A stretch of 32,029 nucleotides of DNA from a virus, in IMG/VR virus record IMGVR_UViG_3300025892_001566, positions 1 through 32,029 of that record; one strand, 5' to 3'. Under the pieces are notes generated by a model, which saw nothing but the letters and a program-made list of their open reading frames with translations, did no database searches and was not told the origin of the DNA. This document shows, piece after piece, positions 21,691-29,405 of the stretch; positions within the stretch are counted from its first letter, which is position 1; each line of letters starts with the position of its first letter. The position numbers and the translations under genes were made by a program.

Positions 21691-22289
21691 CCTTTGATGA
21701 AAATTATTTTAAATCTGTTAACTATATTGACTACATGAAAAGAGGTGGAAGATATGTCCAACTAGCAGATGAGATCATGAAACACCTAAAGGTCCATAAT
21801 CTCGATCAAGGTCCTATTCTAGATTTTGGTTGTGCTGTCGGATTACTACTTGACGGGCTTCAAGAAATAGGTTATAATGACTTGTATGGTGTAGATATTT
21901 CTGACTGGGCTATTGAGCAAGCCACAAACAAAGGTCATACCGTATATAAAAAGCCACTGTATGATTCGGTGCATGGTGTGACTTTTGCTTTGGATGTTCT
22001 AGAGCATATGAGTGAAGATGACCTGCAGTACTTTATGACGGGTCTTTTAACGAAGGTGTTAGTGTTTAGAATACCTATTCGTCGTGAAGAAGATGATGAT
22101 TACTTTTTAGAATGCTCACGAGCAGACCCAACGCACACTATCTGTTGGACAAAGAAAGAATGGGAACAATATTTTAAAGAACGGAATTATGTACCTCTGG
22201 ATATCAATCTTCATACCATATACAATGGTGCTGGTGTGTATTCAGGCATAGCAATCAACCACGCCTTTTTGGATTATTTTAATGAATGA
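21687..22289 (+). CDS. Class I SAM-dependent methyltransferase
   Basis: 200 aa. GPILDFGCAVGLLLDGL (about 38-54) is motif I, DLYGVDISDWAIEQA carries the SAM-ribose Asp, and FALDVLEHMSEDDLQYF is the D-V-L-E-H motif of Methyltransf_23/11 enzymes. These are common in surface-sugar clusters, where they methylate sugars or amides. It follows the radical SAM gene in an ATGA overlap and precedes a GT-B-like gene. Confidence 0.8.
   Translation: MTFDENYFKSVNYIDYMKRGGRYVQLADEIMKHLKVHNLDQGPILDFGCAVGLLLDGLQEIGYNDLYGVDISDWAIEQATNKGHTVYKKPLYDSVHGVTFALDVLEHMSEDDLQYFMTGLLTKVLVFRIPIRREEDDDYFLECSRADPTHTICWTKKEWEQYFKERNYVPLDINLHTIYNGAGVYSGIAINHAFLDYFNE
21850..21878 (+). promoter_or_regulatory. Possible internal sigma70 promoter
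   Basis: TTGACG (21850-21855), 17 bases, TATAAT (21873-21878) inside the methyltransferase gene. Eleven of twelve consensus bases with ideal spacing. It could lift transcription of the distal half of the glycan island; its position in coding sequence lowers the confidence. Confidence 0.4.
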
Positions 22290-23034
22290 TATAGCAGTCA
22301 ATGCTTTAAGTAGACGATCAAAGCGCGTCTGGACAACACCAGGTCTCGGAGACCGAGCGTTAGTTGTCGCAATGCTAGGCAACTATGTAAAGAAACATGG
22401 CTATACACGATTGCATCTCAATAGAGAACACACACGAGCGGGTAGGGTAGAGAAGTGGCTAGAGATGGCGCAGTTTGTACCTGAAGTTGAAGTGGTCATG
22501 CATGACATTGGTGCGATGGACGATGGACCATGGAAACAATATCTTCTCGGTAAGGGATACAATGCAAAGTTGTATTGGTTTACTGAGACTATGGATATCA
22601 CACCCATGGCAGATTTTAATCTACACACATATTTGAAAAAGTCACCTTTATTACCACCCGCAACTGTTTCGTATGATCTACCAGAAAAGTATATGGTTGA
22701 GCAGTGGGACTCTACTGATCCTAAACGACGAACCATACCTGCACAGAAGAAACAAATTCGTAAGAAGTGGCTAGATCAAGGCTATGAGTTGATCACGATA
22801 GGTGGTGAGGCAACGTCTGATTTTGCTAAGTACGACCTGACCAATATCAGCCATCTGATCGCAAACAGTTCAGGTTTTGTGGGCGTCAATTCAGGTATGT
22901 TCTGTTTCTCGTGGCTGTTTCTACCGTTTGATAAGATTTGGTTCTATGGCAAACCAGGTCAAGATCATGTGGATTGGATGGCAAAGTGGTGTAATTTCAA
23001 TACGGGTGTAAAAGAGTTTAGGGCAGAGAAATGA
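22282..23034 (+). CDS. GT-B-like glycosyltransferase (GT9/heptosyltransferase-like)
   Basis: 250 aa. VWTTPGLGDRALVVAMLGNY contains the G-x-G-D start of GT9-like enzymes. ELITIGG and NISHLIANSSGFVGVNSGMFCFSWLF carry the G-x-x-S-G-x-x donor-site pattern, and KIWFYGKPGQDH closes the domain. It is shorter than typical GT9 enzymes (about 340 aa). The same start and donor pattern appear in the split gene at 17718-18580, so they are likely paralogs. Acceptor unknown. Confidence 0.55.
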   Translation: MNDIAVNALSRRSKRVWTTPGLGDRALVVAMLGNYVKKHGYTRLHLNREHTRAGRVEKWLEMAQFVPEVEVVMHDIGAMDDGPWKQYLLGKGYNAKLYWFTETMDITPMADFNLHTYLKKSPLLPPATVSYDLPEKYMVEQWDSTDPKRRTIPAQKKQIRKKWLDQGYELITIGGEATSDFAKYDLTNISHLIANSSGFVGVNSGMFCFSWLFLPFDKIWFYGKPGQDHVDWMAKWCNFNTGVKEFRAEK

Positions 23035-23720
23035 AAGGCTCTATCATATATGTGAAAGGTCATGCGAAGTCTGAAGAGCAAGCGAGCCAAGCACAACAAT
23101 CATTTATCAAGTATGGTTGGAATGTAGATCTTGTTGAAGGTGTTACACCTGAGACGTTAGACGATAAAGAATGGGATGTCTCTTGCATAGAAGGTGGTAG
23201 ACTCATTGGCTTTCAACAAAAAGGTGAGCGGTCTTATCTGACAAAGAAATCCTGTCTGACAAATCATTACAGGCTCTGGCAGAAAGTCATAGAAACAAAA
23301 CGACCTATGGCATTCATAGAACAAGATGCTATTTGTTGTGGTGCACCACCGAGTACATTTACGGGTGAGGTCTTAATTCTTAATGTTGATTATGCATTCT
23401 TACCACCATCGGTGCTAGGCTCACTCTCAAGAATGCATGGTTATAATCCACCCGCTAGTCTGACACCCGCATCATTACCCCGCGACTATCCGCTCAAGTA
23501 CTACAAGAACAATGTGTATAAAGATCATGCAATGATGCCTGGTACTGCCGCGTATGTTGTAACACCAAAGGGCGCAAAGAAACTATTAAAAGCGGCAGAT
23601 ACACACGGCATTGATCAGTCTGATTTCTTTATCAATAACCACAACGTAGACATCACATATATAAGTCCAAGCCCAGTAAAATTCAACAGTATAAATTTGA
23701 ATCTGAGTCATAAATTATGA
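23031..23720 (+). CDS. Family 25-like glycosyltransferase
   Basis: 229 aa. MKGSIIYVKGHAKSEEQA is the usual GT25 start. The middle has LTKKSCLTNHYRLWQKVIETKRPMAF, split by a Lys, with the S-C-x-x-x-H-x-x-x-W step. FIEQDAIC is the E-x-D site. MMPGTAAYVVTPKGAKKLL is the G-x-A-Y-x-V-T-x-x-x-A segment. It belongs to a set of three GT25-like paralogs in this island. ATGA junctions on both sides indicate one transcript. Confidence 0.72.
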   Translation: MKGSIIYVKGHAKSEEQASQAQQSFIKYGWNVDLVEGVTPETLDDKEWDVSCIEGGRLIGFQQKGERSYLTKKSCLTNHYRLWQKVIETKRPMAFIEQDAICCGAPPSTFTGEVLILNVDYAFLPPSVLGSLSRMHGYNPPASLTPASLPRDYPLKYYKNNVYKDHAMMPGTAAYVVTPKGAKKLLKAADTHGIDQSDFFINNHNVDITYISPSPVKFNSINLNLSHKL

Positions 23721-24088
23721 ACATAGAAATACCCACCTCAGTAGGTGATCTCATTGATAGAGTCACCATTCTTTCAATCAAAAGCATTCGCATACCAAAC
23801 AGTGATGACACTGAATATGAAGAACTGAATGCTATTTTAGGTTCACTACCACTGTCCAATTGTGTGATGCATCACCAATATATTCTACTCGCTATCAACC
23901 AAGAGATATGGGAGGTTGAAGATTTCAATAGGCAGTGTGAGAGAGATCAAGAGTTTGGTGCATCTTTCATTGACAACGCAAGATCAGTCTACATGCTGAA
24001 CGATCTTCGTGCACAGGTGAAGCGAACAATCAATAAGATGAGTGGTTCGGCGCTCACTGAATACAAGAGTCACGGAGACTACTCATGA
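23717..24088 (+). CDS. DUF6165 family protein
   Basis: 123 aa. VGDLIDRVTILSIKSIRI and EYEELNAILG match the start of DUF6165 proteins ([GS]-[ED]-[LV]-[IV]-D-[KR]-[VI]-T-I-L, from memory), and the end is LNDLRAQVKRTINKMSGS. The family commonly sits beside glycosyltransferases in surface-sugar clusters; its function is not known to me. Here it lies between a GT25 gene and gmd, with four-base overlaps. Confidence 0.7.
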   Translation: MNIEIPTSVGDLIDRVTILSIKSIRIPNSDDTEYEELNAILGSLPLSNCVMHHQYILLAINQEIWEVEDFNRQCERDQEFGASFIDNARSVYMLNDLRAQVKRTINKMSGSALTEYKSHGDYS

Positions 24089-25050
24089 AAAGAGCAATGA
24101 TAACAGGCATATATGGTCAAGACGGAGCGTATCTTGCCAAACTTCTAGTCGAAAAAGGATATGAGGTCTACGGCGTATCTTCACGGCGTGTCAATCAATC
24201 AACGTCCAATCTAGACTGGCTCGGTGTTACTGGTATCAATTTTGTAAACGCTGATATGACAGACCAGACCAGTCTACAAAATGTAATCAAATCAATTCGA
24301 CCCGATGAGTTCTATAATTTAGCCGCTATGAGTTTTGTGGGTAGCAGTTGGGACACACCGGTGTACACTTCGAATGTCAACGCTATGGGCGTGTTGTATG
24401 TGCTAGAAGCGATTAAAAATTATGCACCGCACTGCAAGGTCTATCAAGCCAGCACTAGTGAGATGTTCGGCAATTGCGGTGGTTTTCTTCCTAAGAATGA
24501 AGAAACTAATTTTGTGCCTCGGTCACCGTACGGAGTTGCGAAAACATTTGCTCACAATATGATGGTAAACTATCGTGAGAGTTACGGCATGTTTGCCGCT
24601 AATGGTATTCTCTTTAATCACGAGAGTCCTATTCGTGGGTTAGAGTTTGTCACACGAAAGATCACTGACGGTGTGGCTAAGATCTCACTGGGTTTGCAAG
24701 ACACCATATCGTTGGGCAATCTAGACTCTAAGCGAGATTGGGGTTTCAGTGGTGATTATGTGAAAGCCATGCACGCCATGCTTCAAGCAGATGAGCCTGA
24801 TGATTTTGTGATCGCAACAGGAAAGACATATACGATTCGTGACTTTCTAGATCTTGCTTTCATGGAGGTAGGTATTGAGGACTGGAGTAAACACGTATAT
24901 CAAGATCCCGCATTTATTAGACCCGCGGAGTTAGATGTGTTGCTGGGTGATTCTACTAAAGCCAAGTTTGTTCTTGGATGGGAACCAGAAGTACCTATCG
25001 GTGGACTTGTTGCGATGATGGTGGAGGCTGACATTGAGCGAAACTCATGA
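24085..25050 (+). CDS. gmd: GDP-mannose 4,6-dehydratase
   Basis: 321 aa, normal length. Converts GDP-mannose to GDP-4-keto-6-deoxymannose with bound NADP. TGIYGQDGAYLAKLL is the Gly-rich cofactor loop; QASTSEMFG provides the catalytic Thr/Ser and Glu; SPYGVAK is the Y-x-x-x-K pair. NGILFNHESPIRG then VTRKIT is strongly specific for GMD, as is KRDWGFSGDYVKAM. No GDP-fucose synthase (fcl) or rmd reductase is in the window, so the host or another part of the genome must use the keto sugar. It overlaps the cupin gene by 17 bases. Confidence 0.95.
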   Translation: MKRAMITGIYGQDGAYLAKLLVEKGYEVYGVSSRRVNQSTSNLDWLGVTGINFVNADMTDQTSLQNVIKSIRPDEFYNLAAMSFVGSSWDTPVYTSNVNAMGVLYVLEAIKNYAPHCKVYQASTSEMFGNCGGFLPKNEETNFVPRSPYGVAKTFAHNMMVNYRESYGMFAANGILFNHESPIRGLEFVTRKITDGVAKISLGLQDTISLGNLDSKRDWGFSGDYVKAMHAMLQADEPDDFVIATGKTYTIRDFLDLAFMEVGIEDWSKHVYQDPAFIRPAELDVLLGDSTKAKFVLGWEPEVPIGGLVAMMVEADIERNS

Positions 25051-25384
25051 AAGAGATTGGGGATGGTGGCACATTCTCGTAGAGAAGGAGCCTCATGTCA
25101 AGGTGAAAGAGTTAGTTCTTGAGCCTGGTGGTGCACTATCGTTTCAAAAGCATAGCAAGAGAAACGAACACTGGTTTGTACTCAAAGGCAAGTTCACATT
25201 ATATTTGGAAGACAAGTTAGGCAAGTCCGAGAGAACATACTCTGAGTACGAATCCTGTGTCATACCCAAGGGAACGTGGCATCAAGGTTGCAATCCATTT
25301 GATGAACCATGTTCTATACTTGAAGTTCAGTATGGTACTGAGTGCGTAGAAGAAGATATCAAGAGGAAGAATAGAAAGTTTTGA
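25034..25384 (+). CDS. Mannose-6-phosphate isomerase type II-like cupin
   Basis: 116 aa with a TTG start at 25034, supported by GGAGG (25023-25027) and the lack of an in-frame ATG near the conserved start. RDWGWWHILVE resembles the R-P-W-G opening of the ManC C-terminal isomerase domain. KVKELVLEPGGALSFQKHSKRNEHWFVLKG (broken by a Ser) is the metal-binding cupin motif with H-x-x-R-x-E-H-W, and VIPKGTWHQG holds the second His. In bacteria this domain is fused to a GDP-mannose pyrophosphorylase; here it stands alone next to gmd. It could feed mannose metabolism or have another sugar-isomerase role. Confidence 0.75.
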   Translation: MSETHERDWGWWHILVEKEPHVKVKELVLEPGGALSFQKHSKRNEHWFVLKGKFTLYLEDKLGKSERTYSEYESCVIPKGTWHQGCNPFDEPCSILEVQYGTECVEEDIKRKNRKF

Positions 25385-26043
25385 AAGGCTTCGTTATTAC
25401 AATTGAAGATTTACCTAAGTCAGTCGCTGTTGCTGAGAGGTGTCAAAAATCTGCGGAGAAGTTTGGTGTAAGCACCGATATTTTTCCTGCGGTCACACCT
25501 GCTTTTAACCCTCGTGAACTCATCAAGAAGTTACGGCTCAACGATGAGCATTTCAAGGACGATATCGGCAGTAGACCTGATAATGTTATTGCTACATTTC
25601 TATCACACTATCGGCTATGGAGTAAATGCGCCGAAGGAAAAGAAACGTTTGTGATTTTTGAGCATGACGCGGTTGTGATTAACGAGATACCTAAGTATGC
25701 TATTTTTGCGGGTTGTATGAATATTGGTGCACCCAGTTACGGTAAGTTTGAACAACCTAGTATGATTGGTGTAAATCCTCTCACATCTAAGAATTATTTT
25801 CCAGGTGCTCATGCTTATATGCTCAAGCCACAAGCGGCAAAGATTTTGTGTGAGACTGCGATCACGACTGCGATGGCAACTGACGTATTTCTTCAGAAGT
25901 CTTTATTTCCTTGGCTAGAAGAATTTTATCCATGGCCGGTGATTGCAAAAGATACCTTCACTACAATACAAAATGAAACCGGTTGTTTAGCCAAGTACAA
26001 CTACAGAAAGAATCCTACCGAATATGAATTCCTCAAAGTCTAG
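25381..26043 (+). CDS. Family 25-like glycosyltransferase
   Basis: 220 aa with a TTG start that overlaps the TGA of the gene before; AAGAGGAAGA ends 10 bases upstream. MKGFVITIEDLPKSVAVAERC is a typical GT25 opening (one residue longer than shown in some relatives). VIATFLSHYRLWSKC and FVIFEHDAVV (E-x-D) follow, then GAHAYMLKPQAAKIL. Third member of the GT25-like paralog set. The late part (PWPVIAKDTFTTIQNE) matches the usual C-terminal acceptor-side region. Confidence 0.74.
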   Translation: MKGFVITIEDLPKSVAVAERCQKSAEKFGVSTDIFPAVTPAFNPRELIKKLRLNDEHFKDDIGSRPDNVIATFLSHYRLWSKCAEGKETFVIFEHDAVVINEIPKYAIFAGCMNIGAPSYGKFEQPSMIGVNPLTSKNYFPGAHAYMLKPQAAKILCETAITTAMATDVFLQKSLFPWLEEFYPWPVIAKDTFTTIQNETGCLAKYNYRKNPTEYEFLKV

Positions 26044-26689
26044 AGTATTTTTTACAGGGTGTGACAAGAACACCGAGTGGCAGTTACCGTGGTTTGTAAA
26101 GAACTACCAGAAGCACAATGACACACCGTTGGTCTTTGTGGACTTTGGTGTGTCAAACGAGATGCGAAGACAACCATTCTTCTCTAAGTTTATACAAGTA
26201 CACACTGCACCTAAAGTAGCCGCAGGTGGTTGGTTTCACAAACCCGCTACAATGAAAATGATTGGCGAATTGTATGATGAAGCCTGTTGGTTAGACACGG
26301 ATATACATATACTCGGTGATATGAGCGGCATCTTTGACTACGTAGAGAAAAACAAATTGTGTATGGTAGAAGACAAACCGTGGTCATCACGAAGAGGTGA
26401 GACGTGGCACAACAGCGGAGTGGTTGCATTCTCTGGAGTTCCTGATATACTTAACGCTTGGGTTACTGAATGTACAAGAAATCCAAGGCAAGGTGATCAA
26501 GAAGTTTTGCATGAGATTGTCCGAGAGTCTCCACTCAAAAGAATCGCTAACATATCAGATGCGCCTAACAAATATAACTGGTTGCGCATTCAGTTAATAG
26601 ATGGACAAGACAGTTGGGATAAAGTGGCAATGCATTGGACAGGTGAAAAGGGTAATATGCAAATTAAAAAGTTGATGTACAATGAGTAA
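26024..26689 (+). CDS. GT-A glycosyltransferase-like protein
   Basis: 221 aa. After VFFTGCDKNTEWQLPWFV come WFHKPATMKMIGELYDEACWLDTDIHIL (split at a Gly-Glu) with the D-x-D motif in LDTDIHIL, and TWHNSGVVAFSG as the NSGV step. RQGDQEVLHEIV provides the usual D-Q pair and AMHWTGEKG the late His. The pattern is that of GT8/GT-A enzymes. It overlaps the previous gene by 20 bases. Confidence 0.72.
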   Translation: MNSSKSRVFFTGCDKNTEWQLPWFVKNYQKHNDTPLVFVDFGVSNEMRRQPFFSKFIQVHTAPKVAAGGWFHKPATMKMIGELYDEACWLDTDIHILGDMSGIFDYVEKNKLCMVEDKPWSSRRGETWHNSGVVAFSGVPDILNAWVTECTRNPRQGDQEVLHEIVRESPLKRIANISDAPNKYNWLRIQLIDGQDSWDKVAMHWTGEKGNMQIKKLMYNE

Positions 26690-27446
26690 TGTTTGGCACG
26701 TTCTAGGTAACGGTGATAAGGCTGTCTATTACAATCAACGTAAACAGAAAGAAGGTAAACTGTTATTGTGTAATATGCCTCCCTTTGAAGTTGACAAGAA
26801 GCCTTATGGCACGATGATGGTTGACTTTAAGATGATGATGGCACTTAACGAAGGTACTGTAAAACTTGATGCATATGATTGGATATTGGGCACACGTCCT
26901 CGTATATGGATGTACGAGCAAAGCAATTTTTATCTGAAATATGCTCGGTGTGTCAAAGAGTTTTATACGCACGTTCCAGATTATGCTGGCAATGCTACTA
27001 ACTTTAACTGTGGTCATGCGGCAGTTCACTATGCCGCCAATCATAAGAAAGCGGATGAGATTCACATGTATGGTTTTGATACATTGTTTGATTTCAATAT
27101 GAGATCTGTAACAGACTTGGTCCTGTCCAGTGATAGAACACAGACAAACAACTACAGATTGCTGAACAACTGGCGCCCGGTTTGGCGTGATATCTTTCGT
27201 GAATTTCCATCAACAAAATTTATACTACACCATAACCACGACAAATTAAAAATACCTGTGCTTGACAACATGGAAATAATAGTGTATAATGATACATTAA
27301 CTAAAGCACAAACCGTCACAGATGCTTCTGATATATCCGATGGTCGTGGTATGGATCAACAAATCATCAATCCTGGTGCAGAGATTCCGCCCAATCGTGC
27401 AGAGCGTAGGAGATTAGCCGCCCTTGAAAGAAAGTATAAAAGGTAA
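26682..27446 (+). CDS. Rossmann-like glycan enzyme, possibly sialyltransferase- or DUF115-like
   Basis: 254 aa. MSNVWHVLGNGDKAVYY has the G-N-G-[DP]-S/K opening seen in GT29/GT42-like sialyltransferases and in MptE-like (DUF115) proteins. CGHAAVHYAANHKKADEIHMYGFD is split by a basic pair and resembles their conserved E-I-x-x-Y-G-F element. The C-terminal tail ends PPNRAERRRLAALERKYKR, a basic helix. CMP-sugar use is conceivable but not shown. It is the last gene of the glycan island. A promoter for the following block lies inside it. Confidence 0.45.
   Translation: MSNVWHVLGNGDKAVYYNQRKQKEGKLLLCNMPPFEVDKKPYGTMMVDFKMMMALNEGTVKLDAYDWILGTRPRIWMYEQSNFYLKYARCVKEFYTHVPDYAGNATNFNCGHAAVHYAANHKKADEIHMYGFDTLFDFNMRSVTDLVLSSDRTQTNNYRLLNNWRPVWRDIFREFPSTKFILHHNHDKLKIPVLDNMEIIVYNDTLTKAQTVTDASDISDGRGMDQQIINPGAEIPPNRAERRRLAALERKYKR
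27262..27290 (+). promoter_or_regulatory. Consensus sigma70 promoter inside the last glycan-island gene
   Basis: TTGACA (27262-27267), 17 bases, TATAAT (27285-27290): perfect in both boxes with ideal spacing. It lies 134 bases before the exonuclease start. A match this exact by chance in coding sequence is unlikely, so it probably starts the exonuclease/TAGT/bilin block. Confidence 0.65.
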
Positions 27447-28143
27447 ATTCATTCATGAGCCAGTGATGATCGGCTATGACGATCTGATATCAGAAACACT
27501 CAGTACTGGTAGAACTTATAACACACCCGAGGGCAAGAAATATCCCTCAATAACAACCATCCTAAGTATACTGAGTGAAGAGAGTATACAAAAGTGGCGA
27601 GCGCGTGTTGGTGAAGAAGAAGCCAATCGTGTGTCTACACGTGCCTCACGGCGTGGAACTGCTGTTCACGAAGCGTTAGAAAAGTATGTCAATAATGTGG
27701 ACTGGAAAGAATTGCTTGACACACAGACCCCAGATGTGATACAATCTATATCCAGTGTACGTGATGTCCTGGACAAATCACTAGGTAAAGTATATGGACA
27801 AGAGATCCCGTTATATTCTCATCATCTTAGGACTGCTGGTCGCGTTGACTGCGTTGCTGAGTTTAATGGAAAACCATCAATCATTGACTACAAAACAAGT
27901 AAAAAACTCAAACCAAAAAAGTTCATTGAAAACTACTTCTGTCAAGAAGCCGCTTATGCGATCATGTGGGAAGAACGCACCGGCATGCCAATTACCCAAC
28001 TCGTTACCGTGATTGCGGTTGACGCTGGTAATGATGGCTTACCGTGTGCGCAAGTAGTGATAGAAAATCGTGACAATTGGACACCTATGTTATTGGAGAC
28101 AATAGAAAAATATGAGCAAAGACAAAGTAAAAGAATCCGCTGA
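27424..28143 (+). CDS. PD-(D/E)XK exonuclease (MGME1/RecB-like)
   Basis: 239 aa from TTG 27424, supported by AGGAGA (27408-27413) ten bases upstream; ATG 27466 would give 225 aa. TPEGKKYPSITTILSIL is the typical opening. Then come RASRRGTAVHEALEKYV with the His-Glu motif, AGRVDCVAEF with Asp142, and SIIDYKTSKK with Asp155-x-Lys157. Gln in QEAAYAIMWEE follows as the QxxxY motif. It cuts single-stranded DNA ends and probably serves recombination or DNA repair. It starts the right-hand block and overlaps its neighbours by 23 and 32 bases. Confidence 0.85.
   Translation: MKESIKGKFIHEPVMIGYDDLISETLSTGRTYNTPEGKKYPSITTILSILSEESIQKWRARVGEEEANRVSTRASRRGTAVHEALEKYVNNVDWKELLDTQTPDVIQSISSVRDVLDKSLGKVYGQEIPLYSHHLRTAGRVDCVAEFNGKPSIIDYKTSKKLKPKKFIENYFCQEAAYAIMWEERTGMPITQLVTVIAVDAGNDGLPCAQVVIENRDNWTPMLLETIEKYEQRQSKRIR
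27716..27745 (+). promoter_or_regulatory. Possible internal promoter in the exonuclease gene
   Basis: TTGACA (27716-27721), 18-base spacer, TACAAT (27740-27745) with a TG one base upstream (extended -10). A single mismatch to consensus, in coding sequence; uncertain. It would lie about 370 bases before the 28112 gene. Confidence 0.35.
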
Positions 28144-28450
28144 GTATGATAACTTTATTGGTGACAAGGTTGACATGTCACCTATAGGTCTAGATGCTTT
28201 TGGATTAGAAGTAACAGGTGTTGACCCTCAGTCTGCTGAAGCACACTGGGTTGGTATGCCTGAGTTTCGCCAAGAAGATCAAAAACCATTCAAGACTCTT
28301 TATGTTCATTTTCGCACTGAAGATGATTACAAAGAGTTTGCAGATGTGATCGGTCAGATTCTCACCAAAAAAACCAAGAGCATTTGGCACCCCAAGAATG
28401 AGATCACTAAAAATTCATTGTTAAGATGGGTAGAAGATGACGAATCCTAA
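28112..28450 (+). CDS. Conserved phage protein, KTKSIW motif
   Basis: 112 aa. HWVGMPEFRQEDQKPFKTLYVHFRTEDDYKEF (broken by a Lys-Pro) and TKKTKSIWHPKN are patterns I recall in small proteins beside ParB-like, methylase or DNA-modification genes of many phages. It is mostly alpha/beta without a visible catalytic residue. It is translationally coupled to the exonuclease (32-base overlap) and to the TAGT-like gene (14-base overlap), so a role next to DNA modification is possible. Confidence 0.6.
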   Translation: MSKDKVKESAEYDNFIGDKVDMSPIGLDAFGLEVTGVDPQSAEAHWVGMPEFRQEDQKPFKTLYVHFRTEDDYKEFADVIGQILTKKTKSIWHPKNEITKNSLLRWVEDDES

Positions 28451-29405
28451 GTATCCTGTATACATTATTAGTAAGGGTAGACATGAATCAATGTACACCT
28501 CTAGATCACTTGCTAGGATGCACGTGCCTCATTACATTGCTATTGAGCCACAAGATGAAGCAAACTATGAGGCTTGCTTAGATACGTTTGGTATTCGTGA
28601 GTATGTGACGCTATTGATTGCACCATTCAGCAATCATGGTGATGGTCCTGGTCGTGCTAGAAACTGGTGCTGGGATCATTCTATGGCTATGGGTGCTAAA
28701 CGTCACTGGGTCATGGATGATAACATCACCGACTTCTATAGACTCCATGAGAATGTCCGCATTCGTGTTGGTTCTGGTGTATGTTTCAAGATCATGGAAG
28801 ACTTTGTAGATCGGTACAAGAACGTCAAGATTGCTGGACCACAGTATCGTTTCTTTTGTGCGCCTAATCAGAAGTATCCACCATATGTGAAGAACACTCG
28901 GATCTATTCTTGTCTGTTGATTGAGAATGACTGTAAGCACCGCTGGCGTGGTCGATACAATGAAGATACTGATATCTGCTTGAACGTATTGAAAGACGGT
29001 GACTGTACTGTTCAGTTCAACGCATTCCTTCAAGGTAAAGGTGCTACTCAAACACTCAAGGGTGGTAACACTGAAGAGTTTTATCACAAAGAGATTGGTT
29101 ATGATGCCGAGACTGGTGAAGCGATTCAAGCAGATGAAACTCTAGAGGTAAAAGACCGATACAATGTGGCAGGTACTGTGGCTAAATCTCAGATGCTTGT
29201 TGATATGCATCCTGATGTAGCAAAGATGGTGTTTCGATATGGACGTTGGCATCACCATGTAAACTATGAGCCGTTTAAGAAACTGCCATTAAAGTATACC
29301 GACGGTATAGATATACCTAAGGGCGTAAACAATTACGGCATGAGACTAATCAAAAACTGGAATTCAGATGAGCAATATCAGAGACGCGACCAAGACATTG
29401 CATGA
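28437..29405 (+). CDS. TET/JBP-associated glycosyltransferase (TAGT-like), DNA hypermodification
   Basis: 322 aa. PVYIISKGRHESMYTSRSLA, then VPHYIAIEPQDEANYEA, then GPGRARNWCWDHS and HWVMDDNITDF with the D-D-N metal site at 94-96 form the ordered motif set I associate with the TAGT family of phage GT-A enzymes. That family adds sugars to 5-hydroxymethyl- or similar bases made by TET/JBP dioxygenases, protecting DNA from host nucleases. RGRYNEDTDICLNVLKDG carries the E-D-x-D step. No TET/JBP or 5mC methyltransferase gene is in the window, so the base-modifying partner must lie elsewhere. Family call from memory, not a search. Confidence 0.7.
   Translation: MTNPKYPVYIISKGRHESMYTSRSLARMHVPHYIAIEPQDEANYEACLDTFGIREYVTLLIAPFSNHGDGPGRARNWCWDHSMAMGAKRHWVMDDNITDFYRLHENVRIRVGSGVCFKIMEDFVDRYKNVKIAGPQYRFFCAPNQKYPPYVKNTRIYSCLLIENDCKHRWRGRYNEDTDICLNVLKDGDCTVQFNAFLQGKGATQTLKGGNTEEFYHKEIGYDAETGEAIQADETLEVKDRYNVAGTVAKSQMLVDMHPDVAKMVFRYGRWHHHVNYEPFKKLPLKYTDGIDIPKGVNNYGMRLIKNWNSDEQYQRRDQDIA

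Noticed and set aside
28611-29129. 172-aa minus-strand frame within the TAGT-like gene
   Set aside because: Antisense shadow of a conserved enzyme; composition is not protein-like.
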